Below are positions 1 through 12,118 of a stretch of DNA of 64,000 nt, piece by piece (within the stretch, counting starts at the first letter, position 1; each line of letters starts with the position of its first letter). The stretch is taken from positions 41,218,664 through 41,282,663 of the forward strand of contig BRKX01000006.1 of NCBI GenBank assembly GCA_026008535.1. The letters run 5' to 3'. The notes under the pieces were generated by a model. That model had not been told where the DNA came from, searched no databases, and worked only from the letters and a program-made list of their open reading frames with translations. This DNA comes from Perilla frutescens. Its lineage: Eukaryota; Streptophyta; Magnoliopsida; Lamiales; Lamiaceae. A program made the position numbers and the translations under genes.

Positions 1-1146
1 GAGAAACTTGCTCTTGCTGGAATTCTTCAACAACTAGCTGATTGACTCTTTAAGGTCTTCTTCTCAGTTGGGACTTTCACAGCTTGATGATGAAGCACTT
101 GAGTTGTGGGGGAGAGAGAAAGAAAGCTCAGTATCTGCAAATATAGCAAGAGTTAGAATGGCGAAAGTCTTAGGATCGAAAGTCTTGAATCAAATGAGAT
201 TCACTCTTCTTATATAGAGGAGTGATCCTATGTGACTATTGGGTTCCACCGATCATTGATTCTTTTAAATTACCGACGGTAGTTGATTCTTTTAGCCGTT
301 GAAGCCTTTTTGAATTAGCCATTGCTCAGCCATTTGATCTCTACAGAGTATTTACTCCAAGATCTTCTCCATTAATGTCAATATTTCTGGTTGAGCATTA
401 AATGCGAGAAGCTTCAGTTTGGCAGACTCATTAGCTGCCCGACTTCCAGTTCAGGACTCCAGTTGGCAGTTCTCCAGCTGCTCATCTTTCAGTTCTGGAT
501 TGGTCCAGTTGGTAGTTCTCCAGTTGCTTGGTTCGCCTGTGGCTTCAATTGACTGATCTTCCACGCTCTTTTGCCAGTTCGATTGATCACAACTGTTTAG
601 TTGGTTGGTCAGTTTGATTGGTCTTATATTGAGCTTGTTTGCCAGTTCAACTGTTCACAAACTGATGAGCAGTTTGTCAGCTTGACTGGTCTTATTTTGA
701 ACTTGGTCAGCATTTTATCTCAAGTTCGAGCTTTGAGCTGACTGACTCTAGTTCTGGCCATTATCAGTTGACGTGTCTTCTTGACTTCAGTTCAGCTGAT
801 ATCTGATATTTGGCCATTAGTTTGATACTTCCAGTCTTCAGTTAAACTGTCATGATGTCAGTTTCTTCAACCAGCTTGACTGACTTAGCTGTCAGTACGA
901 TTCAAGCTGAGTTGTCTTTTGAGCTTTCAGTTGGGTTGTTTTCTGACTGGCTGATGCATCTCTTTAGCTGGGTTGACCATGCTCCAAAGCAGGCTAACTC
1001 CTAGCTTCAGTGGAGCTGTTTTTGGAGTTTCTTCTTGGTCAGTTTACTTTCTCCAGTTTGGAACTCCTGCAGTTTTTCATAAAGATTTCTACATGTTTTG
1101 ACATTTCATCAAAACCATCATTAGGATTTTCTTGATAGTTTTTCCT

Positions 1147-1150
<4 letters not shown>
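1..1150 (-). mobile_element. Truncated LTR of a Sirevirus-type copia element
   Basis: Read on the minus strand, this block starts at 1150 with TGTTAGGAAAAACTATCAAG, the same opening as the LTR at 13842. It keeps recognisable stretches of that LTR, such as the segment around 820-870 (ACTTCCAGTCTTCAGTTAAA on the plus strand). Both are saturated with the words CAGTT and AACTG. Similarity is patchy, so this is an older or different subfamily member. The last several hundred bases of the LTR lie left of the window, so neither the target duplication nor the rest of the element can be seen. Confidence 0.75.
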
Positions 1151-1191
<41 letters not shown>

Positions 1192-1227
1192 AATAATAAT
1201 AATAATAATATGATGATGATGATGATT
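1148..1227. repeat. Compound trinucleotide microsatellite (CAA)n(TAA)n(TGA)n
   Basis: Uninterrupted CAA triplets pass into TAA triplets and then into TGA triplets. The tract begins exactly at the outer edge of the truncated LTR, whose terminal ...AACA may have seeded the CAA run. Confidence 0.95.
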
Positions 1228-1986
1228 TTAGGTCTATATTTAAAGAGGGATTATAATTTTTAAAAAATGAAAATTATACAAAAATAAATATTTTTTTAGT
1301 GTTGGGAAAATATCATAAATAAAATAGTATTTTGCACAAAAAATATTAATTTTGGGGATGAAAGAGAAATTTGCACTATTTAAAAAATCTAAAAATGATA
1401 TTTGCTCTAAACAAAATGTTAAGAGTGAATTTGCTCCTCCATATTTGCACCCTTTCCCTTCATGGATCACATCCTCTGTTGCAATTCCTATTCCATTTGG
1501 TGTTATATAAGTAGGATTTTTTTTTTTAATTTTTTTTTAAAAAATATTAATATACCCTAATTGGGGGTGGATGAATCCTAAAGGGAAAATTTTAATTAAA
1601 TAAAATCATAATAAATTAAAAATTTTAAAAATAATTTTTTTTAAAATGAAAGTTTGAAACAGAAAATGTAATAGAAAATGCAACAGGTGATCTGGTGTGT
1701 TCCCTTCCTTATGTATATTTAAACGAGAATTTGGGATCACATAAAGATTTGTAGGTTGGGAAGCACGACGGCGGGTCCCACAACCACGTGGACTGCCGTT
1801 TGGTTGTTTCTGCTCCTCGTCAAACCCAATGAATCGCACCTTACACAAATCTCTTCTCAAATCTTGGTAAAACAAGAAAAAACGCGCACGCATGAAAATT
1901 ACAAATCCCAACTGCCGATGAATTAGAGTTGCATTTTTTTGCACTAGAGCTAATCTGGTACAAAATTAGATGCGTTAAAATCGGGT
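1228..1986 (+). promoter_or_regulatory. Upstream region and putative 5' leader of the maspardin gene
   Basis: No gene is visible. The first 500 bases are AT-rich. A more mixed stretch follows from about 1740 and could be the 5' UTR. A TATA-like TATATTTAAA lies near 1712. If transcription starts downstream of it, the leader contains three tiny upstream reading frames, at about 1890-1920, 1918-1926 and 1970-1978. The last is ATG-CGT-TAA and ends 8 bases before the main ATG. Promoter placement is inference. Confidence 0.3.
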
Positions 1987-4900
1987 ATGAAAGGCTCATT
2001 TTCAGTGCCCGGTGACTACATCTACTTCAAGTCTCAGGTCCCTCTACACAAAATCCCTGTAAGAACTGTTTCCTTTTTCCTTTTTTGTTTATTGTTTTTT
2101 GTTTTTGTCCGTTTAGGTTTCGGGGTGGTGGTGTAAGTATGGATTCATAATTACTTATTTGTCCATGCTTTGTGTTGAATTTGTTTCTTTTGCTTGATTG
2201 CTCAACTGGGCAAACTTCGGTTTCAGTTCTCGATTCTAATTTTTGGTACTAAAATATTGTTTTGATGTTTTCTGATAGTCCTTGATCACCAGTCTGAATT
2301 CTGTTTACTAACTATTATCGTAGTCAAGATCTTTGCTTTCTTGTGTTTCTGTTTGTCGAAATCTTTATTGAATGTATGTTCAGTTATTGAGCAGATATTG
2401 GAGTTATTTTTGTTCTTATAGCACCTAGGTAGTTTTCAAGGACTAAAGCAATTTTCATTTTCTGTTGCATGAAATGGAAACAAGTCCTTTCTTGTAAGGG
2501 TTAATATTGTAGAATAAATTGAAGTAGGATTATGGAGTAACACTGGCGCTATGGGGATAAAACTTCATGTGAAGCATTTCTTATCGAGGTCTATCGTTCA
2601 GTGGGACCATATTCAACATGATCTTTGAGATTTTGGAATGTTGAGGAAGAACTACAGTACAACCATGATTGAAAATCTTCAGCCAATTGGCCAGTATGTT
2701 TTCTGTTTGCTGTAGTGATATTGGATGTTTATACAGTATGATAATGAATGCTTCTATAATGATATAGAGGCACATTCAACTGCGTCTATTCTAATAACCG
2801 ATGAGCACCTGAGAACTATCAATGCTGGCTAGCAAATATGACTGACACAGAAGAATTTAGATTTTCACGGAACCGATCAACTGAGGAACTTAACTTGGAT
2901 AAGCCAAAAGGTGCCACTTATCCTGATCCTTAATGTGGGAATCAACTCTTAACTATCAAATATACCTCTATTTTTTTTTTAATTTAATTGGATGTTGTCT
3001 TTTATCAAAGTTTGGTTGTTGGACTGTAGTTAAGCTAGAGAGATTTTGGTGAGCTGATAGACTGGTTTCTAAATGATGATTAGTAGTCTTTCTTGATTCT
3101 TGTTCAAATTAAAGGATTCTACTTGTTAAGGGATTTAAATATTCTTGTGATGCTTTTCTGGTTTCTTATAGTTGACAGTTTTCATGAGAAGAAACTAATT
3201 TTATATTGGGCAAAAGAAGTTACAGTTTCTCAATTTTTGCTGTAGATTGGCTCAAAGCAGTGGAGATATTATGATTTTGGCCCAAAACATGTGCCTCCTT
3301 TAATATGTCTTCCTGGTATAGCTGGAACTGCAGATGTGTACTACAAGCAAATCATGTCGCTATCTAATAAGGTACTGAGCTTCAAAGTGATACTGATATA
3401 TTCAATGAGAATAGAACTTTTTGTTTGCTTGCACACACTTTGGTGTTGTATAGGGTGGATGTTCGATTTGAAACTTATAATTTAAGATAAGCGGACAAAG
3501 TGCAATATAGTAATTGTTATCTTTTACTTTATATCTTTGATGCTGAGATAAAAGGGCTTCCAATATATCTATAAGAGTTTATGAAACAAATCAAACATCG
3601 TAGCTTTGTTTAAAGACAGAGGTGAGACAAATGTCTCATCCTTCAGCCAACTGATGTCTGTCATTGATATTTAGGCAAACAATTAGTTCATAAAAACCAC
3701 TATGATCTAACCACTCAGCTTGATGGATGACAGCTCTATTGTGCCAGTTCACAGCCTCGGTGAATGAATGCTAGCCAGCCATCTAAAGCATATAAGTAGA
3801 AGAGTGAAGAGGCTATCCACCCTCATATGAGGCACAATATGTGGTTTTGACAATTGAAATATTTGATAATACCTCAGTTTCACAAAGAATGTCATTCTGA
3901 ATAAATGCACACATATTAATAAAGTAATCAAATTACCTAATACACCTTTATGTGAATACACATTAAATGAGTGAAAAATGAGATGTTTGAATACATTAAA
4001 TGAAGGCAAATGTGAGAAAAATATGAAATTTCCACCTCGATTGTGTAGAATGACACTCTTTGTGAAACCGAGGGAGTATTTTTTTGTGAATCAGCCATAA
4101 ATAAATAATCTATTGATGACTTTGTTTGGTGTCATGGAAAATTTCACACGCAGCCTTGAAAATGGAGTATTCCTACTAGTTGATCTTTTCAACTTAATAC
4201 ATACTCTTTGGTTTGGTACATATATTCGAATATTTGCTTGAGGTTAAATTATCCCATGGGGGCCCTCTTCCATCGACATAATATGGAGTGTTGCCTACGC
4301 ACCATACTTTCCATTTTAATATCCACTTTTAACTTGAATCTTAGATAATATTCTCTATCACAAGGTCCTATGCATCTATACGTAGTAGACCACCCAATAT
4401 CTATTTGCTTTCTCTTTCTTACTATCTGCATAAACATATTTGCAGAACTTACAACTATTTTGCTATTTTCTTTTGCTACTAATAGAGTGTCTATTGGCTG
4501 CTTTTGAAGTCAAACAAATATCTTTTTTTGGGACCGGTTTAACTCTCACTTATTTTCTTCAAAAAGACAAAGAAACATAAATTAGAATCTGGTAGTCAAG
4601 GAAAGTCTAAATCGAGACAATCAATTGGTGGGGGTCATTTGGTGTCTGAATATCTCTGTGCTATTGGGGCATCTTAGTTCAGAAGTCTTCAATTTGCGAG
4701 TTCAAGCATGCGTGCAAATACGATGAGACAAATTTGGATAGTATAGTGCTGATTCGTTCCAAATTCATTTGAATGTCACAGGTCTATATGATGAGGCCAT
4801 TGATTTGTTTTTTCTATTATCTCAGGGTTATCGAGTCATATCAGTTGATATTCCCCGTGTATGGAATCATCATGAGTGGATCCAAGCATTTGAGAAGTTT

Positions 4901-7900
4901 TTGGATGCTATTGATGTTCATCATGTAAGATGTCCTTGAATAATGTGGCTCTCACAGCGTTCATGTAATATCCTTGTATGGATGAAAGGATGTAAATTAT
5001 ATCAATACTTATATTTAGTTTATATGTATACAATTTATTTTATGCTTGAGCTAAATATCTCGTGCATAATAAAAAGTGGACTAAAGTCTCTCATCTCTAC
5101 CTTCTACATGGAGCTGATAGTTGTATAGAACTGATCGAATTTGTTCCTTTTATTAAATTAAAATTGATTGGAGATATCTTGTTTGTCCATTAATAACCTT
5201 ATGACTTCTCATCATACCATGCTGAATATGATCAATTATGTGAACTGGGCGAGGTTTTAGGAATACATTGGAGCTCAGTACTCACTTCTGACTTCCTGAT
5301 TCTCTTATGCTCCTCCAAGAACATGTTCAATTATTATTTCTCTAAAGTTTAACATTTCACCTAGCTCAATTTTCCACTTGTGCATTGGCAATCTTACATT
5401 ATATACTTTGGATCTCAGCTCAGGGTCCAATTTTCTCATTGTATTCCTAATAGTTTATGTTATCTAATTCGGATGCCATTTTTTTTGTGTTAGGTAGATT
5501 TGCTGGATTATTTGATGATCTCTAAGCATTTTAGTATTTCTAATTTCCTCTTTTTAGATAGTGTGTACCTTTGCATGCTTTTGGAAAATGAAAAAGAGAA
5601 AGAGAAAAGATGTAGTGTTTAAAGGATGCGGTTGTTTAACTGGACTGTCAACATTTAAGGTTGAAGGAAAGAATTAAGTTCCTGAAATTCAGTTGCATGG
5701 TCAAATTATTGATTTTCTCTTTTGTCCATAGGCTCATTCTTTGTCGTCTGACATTGATTAAGGCACTCATTATGAAGTGAGCGCTCATCATGAAGTAAAA
5801 TGTTTTCGCATGTTTTTTCAGATACATCTGTACGGCACATCTCTTGGGGGCTTCCTAGCTCAACTTTTTGCTCAGCATCGTCCACGAAGAGTTAGATCAT
5901 TGGTACTCTCAAACACATTTTTGGAGACAAGTAATTTCTCCGCTGCCATGCCGTGGGCTCCCATGTATGTTGTTGATAATGCTCAATGTCTTTCTAAACA
6001 AACTAGATCTAATATGAATTTTATTGTTGTTATATGCTACATTACTACTCTTTGATGTATCATTGTCTTAAAAGTTCTATCTAAATTTTGAACTGTGCAT
6101 AGAAGACCAGGGTGGTCTTGCACAAATCTAGATATTGGGGGTTTCAAATTTTCTCGTTTTCTTGGGCTAGGGTGGTGGGGATAATACTATCAATCCTTCT
6201 TTAGTAAGCATTAGTGGTCCATATATTTTTGTTCCGATGCAGCTTATAAATAGGTGATCTACTGAAGTACTAGCTCAGTAATTAGAGTTTAACCTTTGCC
6301 TCAAGCAATTGTATCTCTTCTACCAATTAAATTGTAATGGATTGGTTTTATTTTCCCTTCCTACTTAGTGCAACTGCTGAGTTGTCACTAGTCACTACAC
6401 ATGCTTCTTCATCATTCATGCTGCGAGATGGTTCTCGCCCCTCTCCTTCCAAACCAGTTTCAACATGTTCTATTATCCTCCTTTTGAGCATGGGGAGAGA
6501 GGCAGGGTTGGAAGGAATAAAAGGGGGCAATCTTATAATGCAAAATGTATTAAGCAAGTCTTCAGGTCAATATACATGCTTATTTGTTTGTCAACTTACT
6601 ATGGCACACTTAATGCTTGACAGTGTAGGCTGGACCCCTGCTTTTCTACTGAAACGGTATGTCCTTACTGGAATTCGTGATGGTCCTCATGAACCTTTTA
6701 TTGCAGATTCATTGGACTTTGTTGTTGCGCAGGTAAACTTTCTTTATAAGAATATGTCAACTCTTTTGTCTTTCTATTTTTAGCTTTAACTGCTGTTTTG
6801 AGAAAATTATAATATGCTGGTCTTAGTTTGTGTTTTTTGGTGTGTATTTTCTAAGTTCATGTGCCTTCAGATGCAACGGAGGATCAATTACAGTGAATTT
6901 AGTCCCTGAAGTGCTTTGTGAGGTTCTTTTTTCCTCGTACTAAGTTTACTTAAATAATTCCATTGGACTTGAGTAGTAAAATTGTGTATCAAGTAGTAAT
7001 ATGGGTTGCTAGACATTCAAAAAGAAGCTGTTTATAATTTATATAGAAAAATAGATGTAGAAAAGAATAAACAATAGATATCTGGAGAAAAGGATTTGTA
7101 TGTATTATTAATAATAGAGACACCTCTATACATAGAGGAAACAGACCGGTTTACAATCTAAACCTAAAATAGAATATCTACCTACCATATAAGATACACA
7201 CTAGAAATATACCGGATAATAGAATATCTACTTACCATATAAGATACACACTAGAAATATACAGAATATATACAGTAAATCTCTAGCAATAGATATACCC
7301 CATCTTAGCAACCAACTTGGATAAAGGGGAAAAATCTAGCATGAATAACAAATATCTAGAAATGCATTGCTTCCTTACCATCCAGGCATATTAGCAGCAA
7401 ACAGTGCTTGACCAAGTTGTATACATTAACTTTCATGCAGGTTGAGACCCTTTCTAAAGATGACTTGGCCTCAAGGTTGAGTTTAACAGTTGATTCAGCA
7501 TCAGTTGGACCTCTTCGGCTTTCAGATTCCTTAATAACAATAATGGATGTAAGTATACTGCCACTTTGATTGAAATTCCAGGATCTTTCTTTTATGAGTA
7601 GAAATCTAATTGCCAAATACATTCAATTCCGAATAGAAAGCTTGTCTTTCTGACCAAGCCTATTTCCTATGCAAAATGTTTAGGTTTAAGCTTAGACAAT
7701 TAACTTAACAAATTGTTAGCAGAAGGTGTGTCTTCTGTATACACTTCATATTGATCACCGAGGTGAAGTTAGTTCAGGCAATTCTTTATTATCACTTCTA
7801 ACAGACGTACCACATTTTAGTCATCTAGACTCCCCCCTCACATCGATCCAGGGTATGATTGAAGAGATGATGTAGGCAGAAGCTTGACAAAACCGAAAAC

Positions 7901-9198
7901 TCAACAAAGAATACTTTGATTCCACAAGAATACCGTGAACAAAGTGAGAGAATGGGAAACACAAATCTTATTCTATGTGAATTCCATAAGTGCACAAAAT
8001 CACAAAACTCTTATAGTCTTATTAAAGAAGAACCACCCTAAAAAAATTAATACTGCCCTTTAAATAGCCAAAGCTAGCCAAAACCTACCCAAAACCTAAT
8101 GCAACTAATATAGATAACTATTAAAAGAGTATAGAGCTAACTAGGAAACAATAAAAAACCAAAAATAATGTAAATAACATAAGGAACTAAAATATGCTCG
8201 TCAATCGTTTGCACTCGCATCTCTATCGAGAGAGCATCAATAAAACCTTAACAAATGCATCTTGCATGGGGAGTCCTTGTTAAACTGTTCTCCAAGATAT
8301 ACAGAAGTCTTGAATATTTTGCTAGTTGCAGTTTTTACGAAATTCTCTCTTATAATTTTGTTACAGCTTACAGGAATACATGACCTATGGACTACGTTTA
8401 CCAAGTTATATCATATCATATTTTTCTCCTTTATAAAGATTCGTAATTAAAACTTCATGACTGAGTCTGAACTAGCTATGCTACATTATCAGAACAATTG
8501 GAATGTGCATGGGCTGCAACGTAGAGTGGTAAACTCTGAAAATGTTATTTCAGATGCAATAAATTGCATGCAGAGTTTTTCAGCTTAGTATCTTCAACTG
8601 TATGGGAGTCAACTTGTGCTCGAATACACCATAAAGAAAGAAATTTTTTACTGACATCATTTTAATTTCTTGTTCCTTATGCATGGTTGAAGACGAATGA
8701 TTTCTGTGCGATTCCTCAACAACTCAAGGATCAAGTAACTGAAAGATATCCAGGTGCCAGACAAGCAAATCTCAAGAATGGGGGAGATTTCCCCTTTCTT
8801 TCACGACCAGATGAAGTAAATCTTCATCTCCAGGTCTATATCGAATTTGCTTATTCTATTCAGTACAGAATTATAATATTCTAGACAACATTACTCTGTG
8901 GTCATTAGCTATGGCATCTTCCAAAAACTATTCTAACATTAACGTGATTAATCACTTTCATCTACAGCTGCACCTGAGACGAGTCGGTGTTGAAGCCCAG
9001 CCAGACCTTGTCCAAGGCATCCGTCAGGATGGTGCTGGTGGGAGTTCAAGTGACCAAAATGATGAACGAGAAGACGAGAGGAGGGACTACACTGGCGCCA
9101 GAAATGAAAATGAACCACCTCTGGCTTTGGAAAGTCCTTGTGTGGATAATTTTGAGAATCAGATTCTCAGCAATGTGGATCTATCTAGTGATCAATAA
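1987..9198 (+). CDS. Maspardin-like alpha/beta hydrolase, eight exons
   Basis: Exons are 1987-2058, 3246-3371, 4826-4924, 5822-5964, 6624-6732, 7441-7548, 8693-8833 and 8968-9198. All introns are GT-AG, and the joined frame is open for 342 residues. The start is the first in-frame ATG (MKGSFSVPGDYIYFKS). The alpha/beta hydrolase fold is shown by the oxyanion-side LICLPGIAGTADVYYKQI near residue 45 and by the nucleophile elbow LYGTSLGG, with the candidate serine at residue 106. The run HLYGTSLGGFLAQLFAQHRP and the segment FLSRPDEVNLHLQLHLR near residue 260-275 are typical of plant and animal maspardin (SPG21/ACP33), an endosomal or cytosolic protein whose enzymatic substrate is not known. The C-terminal 60 residues are acidic, low-complexity and probably disordered. 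Intron 7 has a weak donor (GTCTAT). The gene looks intact. It is flanked by retroelement debris on both sides, and several introns hold transposon pieces. Confidence 0.9.
3870..4078. mobile_element. Stowaway-type MITE in intron 2 of the maspardin gene
   Basis: Terminal inverted repeats are flanked by TA. The right end on the minus strand reads TACTCCCTCGGTTTCACAAA, and the left end reads TACCTCAGTTTCACAAAGAA. Both continue into matching GTGTCATTCT or ATGTCATTCT. The CTCCCTCGGTTTC motif is the Stowaway (Tc1/mariner) consensus, and the left end has lost a few bases. The length of about 209 bp including TA fits a MITE, and there is no coding capacity. Confidence 0.8.
7010..7320 (-). mobile_element. 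Copia-type LTR remnant in intron 5
   Basis: The minus strand reads TATATTTCTAGTGTGTATCT and similar TATA-rich text, like the promoter part of short copia LTRs. The segment contains a 50-bp tandem duplication (7168-7217 and 7218-7267) with only one or two mismatches. No clean termini or target duplication were found, so the limits are approximate. Confidence 0.4.
7168..7267. repeat. 50-bp tandem duplication, two copies
   Basis: Both units begin AATAGAATATCTAC and run through CATATAAGATACACACTAG. They are almost identical and sit within the intron 5 LTR-like remnant. Confidence 0.85.
7740..8260 (-). mobile_element. Probable LTR remnant in intron 6
   Basis: On the minus strand this reads like an LTR promoter region: a TATA-like CTATTTAAAGGG, then a T-rich leader with TTGTGGAATCAAAGTATTC. 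There are no recognisable termini or duplication. It interrupts intron 6 without touching exons. Confidence 0.3.
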
Positions 9199-9560
9199 TC
9201 GATGCCAGACACCTCTTACGCTGCAAACTATGGCGAAGAATGAGCAAACTGTACCATCCACCCCTTTGTCGGACCTCCCATATGAATATACCATTCTTAA
9301 TTGTTGCATTTTTCTTAGAATATTGTACATTAATAGGAAAGTGATGTTGGGATTTAAGTTTGTACATTTTCGTGTGAATTTTTTGGATAGATGTTTTTGC
9401 CTTGATATTTCTTATCCATTTTCCGTGTGAGAAACCTACGTTGCCTTTGTATAATCGTTTTGTAAATATGTGCAAATCTATGAAACTCATTTTTTTTTTA
9501 AAAAAAGAAGAAATAATTTGTTTTTTGTTTGGCATACCTCTATAGAGATGACATACCCGT
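9199..9560. other. 3' flank of the maspardin gene
   Basis: AT-rich, presumably the 3' UTR and downstream flank. No canonical AATAAA was seen close to the stop. Nothing else is recognised before the gag remnant that begins near 9568. Confidence 0.3.
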
Positions 9561-9567
9561 TGTGCTT

Positions 9568-10009
9568 CTGTCATGCTGAAGACATCTCCTTTGCATATTT
9601 CTGTATCTTTCCCAAGCTTTATAAACGGATTCATTCCTTGCTTGTGTGAACTAAGTGATCTTCGCTTGCAATTTGATTGTCTTTTCAGGTAGAAAGAACT
9701 TGGATAAGAATTTTTTATGTTGAAGATCTTTCTAATTTCTGATTATTCAGGGATCAATGGATGTGTACTATCTCTTTGCCTAATCTCTTTAAGACAGAGA
9801 AAAAACTTAGTTTAATTGCATCTTGGGATACTGAAGTGATTTTTCTCGTCACAAAGCTCCAAGAATTGCAACAAATGATCATTTGCTTCTTCTGTTGGCT
9901 CTCCTCCAAATTGATCATGTTGGACCATGTGAATGAGCCCAACTTCTAGCTCAAAATGTGTGGCATTGATCTCAGGACCGCCTATTGTATGTTGCCCAGA
10001 ATGAAACAT
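9568..10009 (-). pseudogene. Ty3/gypsy gag fragment, frameshifted
   Basis: The minus strand encodes INATHFELEVGLIHMVQ followed by QFGGEPTEEANDHLLQFLEL (from 10009 down to about 9830). In plant Athila/Tat gypsy gag proteins the equivalent is INxxNFELKPxLIxMxQ..FGGxPxEDPxxHLxxFLEIC. After a frameshift, VSQDAIKL continues the domain (about 9815), and AWERYRNMQRRCLQH follows further on (9568-9650). The text between these parts is lost or scrambled. The fragment lies next to a primer-binding-like site at 10247-10266 on the same strand, so it is the start of a gypsy element reading toward the maspardin gene. Confidence 0.65.
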
Positions 10010-10140
10010 ATCTCAAACATTCTTATCCGACTGCTAGTTCAAATTTTTCCTTATGTTTCATCAACGGATGCATTTCAGTCACCTGGTGGTGAAGTTCTTC
10101 TAGTGTAACTCTTCCAGCTATGTTTTGGTCTTCTTTGATG

Positions 10141-10168
10141 CTATTGTTTTCTTGAAAGAAAACAATAG
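10141..10168. other. Near-perfect hairpin
   Basis: Two perfectly complementary 13-base arms (CTATTGTTTTCTT and its reverse complement) are separated by only two bases. It lies between the gag remnant and its primer-binding-like site. Function unknown. Confidence 0.7.
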
Positions 10169-10245
10169 TGATTAAATACTTAAAAGTAAAATAAAATATA
10201 GCCTACCAATTTGATATCGGAATTAATAACACAACTTAATCTTTT

Positions 10246-10275
10246 CAGTCTCTGGCAACGACACTAAAAATGTGA
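10246..10275 (-). promoter_or_regulatory. Degenerate primer-binding-like site of the gypsy remnant
   Basis: The minus strand reads TTTTAGTGTCGTTGCCAGAG. It resembles the TGGCGCCGTTGCCGGGG primer site used by Athila/Tat-type gypsy elements, with substitutions. It is correctly placed upstream of the minus-strand gag fragment. The neighbouring TGTGACAACTG at 10271 could be the LTR edge. Confidence 0.45.
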
Positions 10276-11880
10276 CAACTGTATTATTAACAGAATAACT
10301 AGCAAGTGCATCATAGAAGAACTAACTTTTTCCACAAAGGACTAACTTTCTCAAAAAATTACATATACCAAAACACACATATATAATCAATATCTAGGCA
10401 TTTAATTAAATCACAAAAAAAATAAATTGAACTAGCAATTAAAATTAAAACTAAATAACAAAATTTTAAAAACACAAATAGCAAATACAAATATCACTTA
10501 GAAACAATATATTCTACGGAAGAAGTCACATAATATCATTTATAATTGATTCATAGATTATTCAACCATATTTAATTTATCATTGGTGAAAATCATTGAG
10601 ATAAAGAAAGAAGCATGGACTAGGAATAGTTCCTCACATATCTAATAGATCGATCAAATTTGACAAAGAATAATAGAGGCCTGAGGCAAATAGGAGTCCT
10701 ACGCAGCTGACAAATGAATGAGAATTGAGTAATGGAATAGACAATGAAGTTTTCTAAAGGTCTCATTGGAGGAGTTGTTTGAAACAACTGAGGCCCAAAT
10801 TTATTGGACCTTTTTTAAAATCTTTAAGAGGATTAGTGACCTAACTTATAGGTTGGCTTTTTTCACCCAACCTGAATGATGTGCATGACATGTTCCACGT
10901 CCATTTGAAAAGAGAGACGTGTTTAAGACTAGACTTAGAAGAAAGGAATAGTCCTGAGTGAGGACTTGAAGTGCAAGTATGGGCTTTAAGCCATTTCCGA
11001 CCGAAAGGTCTAGGGGTTGAAAATCAACCTAGTAAAAAAGGACAGGAAAACTTTATTGGTTCCATGCAAACAAGTAAAAAAAGTAGAATTTAAACTCGCA
11101 GGAAGTACTAGGATATTGTTTCACAGACTTATGGAAATTTCTGGATGAAATTTTCTTTAAAGGATAAGAGTAACAATCTAGATTTTTAGAAAATGGTTAA
11201 GAAATCCCCAATCAAGATTAGGAATTTTTCTAAGAAATTTTGATTGATAATAAAAGCGAAATAGATATAAGTCACGACTTTAGGTGTCCATTATAAACAA
11301 TTCATTTTGTGAAATTCTGCAATTGTCTCCGAAAGATTTTTAATATTGGGCGTTCTTTATAGGGGACGACCCAAGGAGTCAATCAGTGCCCTCAAATTTT
11401 TTAATAGGAGGTCAATTGAAGCCCCAAAGTCGGAAACAATATAAAGGCTTATTATGAATAATAACATTTGATCTATTTTAAAAACGGTCTTTTTATAAAA
11501 ATTTCAATTGGAGTCACAAGGCTTGTTAAATTGGACTTTTTTGAAAAGGAAATGATCTAAGGAATCCACCAATATTCTCATATTTTCAATTTGAGGTCAA
11601 ACAAACACCCGACAACGTTTTCCACAAAAAAAAAAAGAATATATGAAATGAGACAACAAAACTCCCAAAATATTTCTTCTTTTAAAAAGAAATCTTTCTT
11701 CTTTTGATTATCAAATGATATAATTAGCGTACCATTTTGGGTTGGTTCAATAGGAAATGAGCCAACAAACCTCCCATAATTTTTGAATTTTTGAACGGAA
11801 GTGAAATGAACTCCCGGTGAAATAAAGCAAAATTTAATCCAGTTCAAAAAGTATTTTAATCAGTATTTTATATCGAAAAA
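10276..11880. other. AT-rich intergenic DNA, no gene recognised
   Basis: It may include the LTR of the adjacent gypsy remnant, but no matching partner or target duplication was found. There are no credible coding frames. Confidence 0.3.
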
Positions 11881-12118
11881 TTCCACCCGAGTCCCCAAAA
11901 TTTCCCGTATAAATAAGTGTTCAACCCCCACAACTTTGATCATTTTTATTCACGAAAAGAGACAGAATATGGGAGAGAGAGAAAGTAAAAGATGTTGGTT
12001 TCCACCTGAGTCCCCAAAATTTCCCGTATAAATAAGTGTTCAACCCCCACAACTTTGATCATTTTTATTCACGAAAAGAGACAGAATATGGGAGAGAGAG
12101 AAAGTAAAAGATGTTGGT
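11881..12118. repeat. 119-bp tandem duplication
   Basis: Two units (11881-11999 and 12000-12118) are identical except for one C/T difference near the start (CCCGAG versus CCTGAG). Each contains CCCGTATAAATAAGTG, a TATA-like sequence, and a GAGAGAGA run. The second unit runs directly into the TGTTGG end of the candidate solo LTR. Confidence 0.95.

Noticed and set aside
9185..9634. 149-codon minus-strand frame overlapping the maspardin 3' end
   Set aside because: Only a short part in another frame (AWERYRNMQRRC) matches gag. The long frame itself is a chance reading across the gene's 3' UTR.
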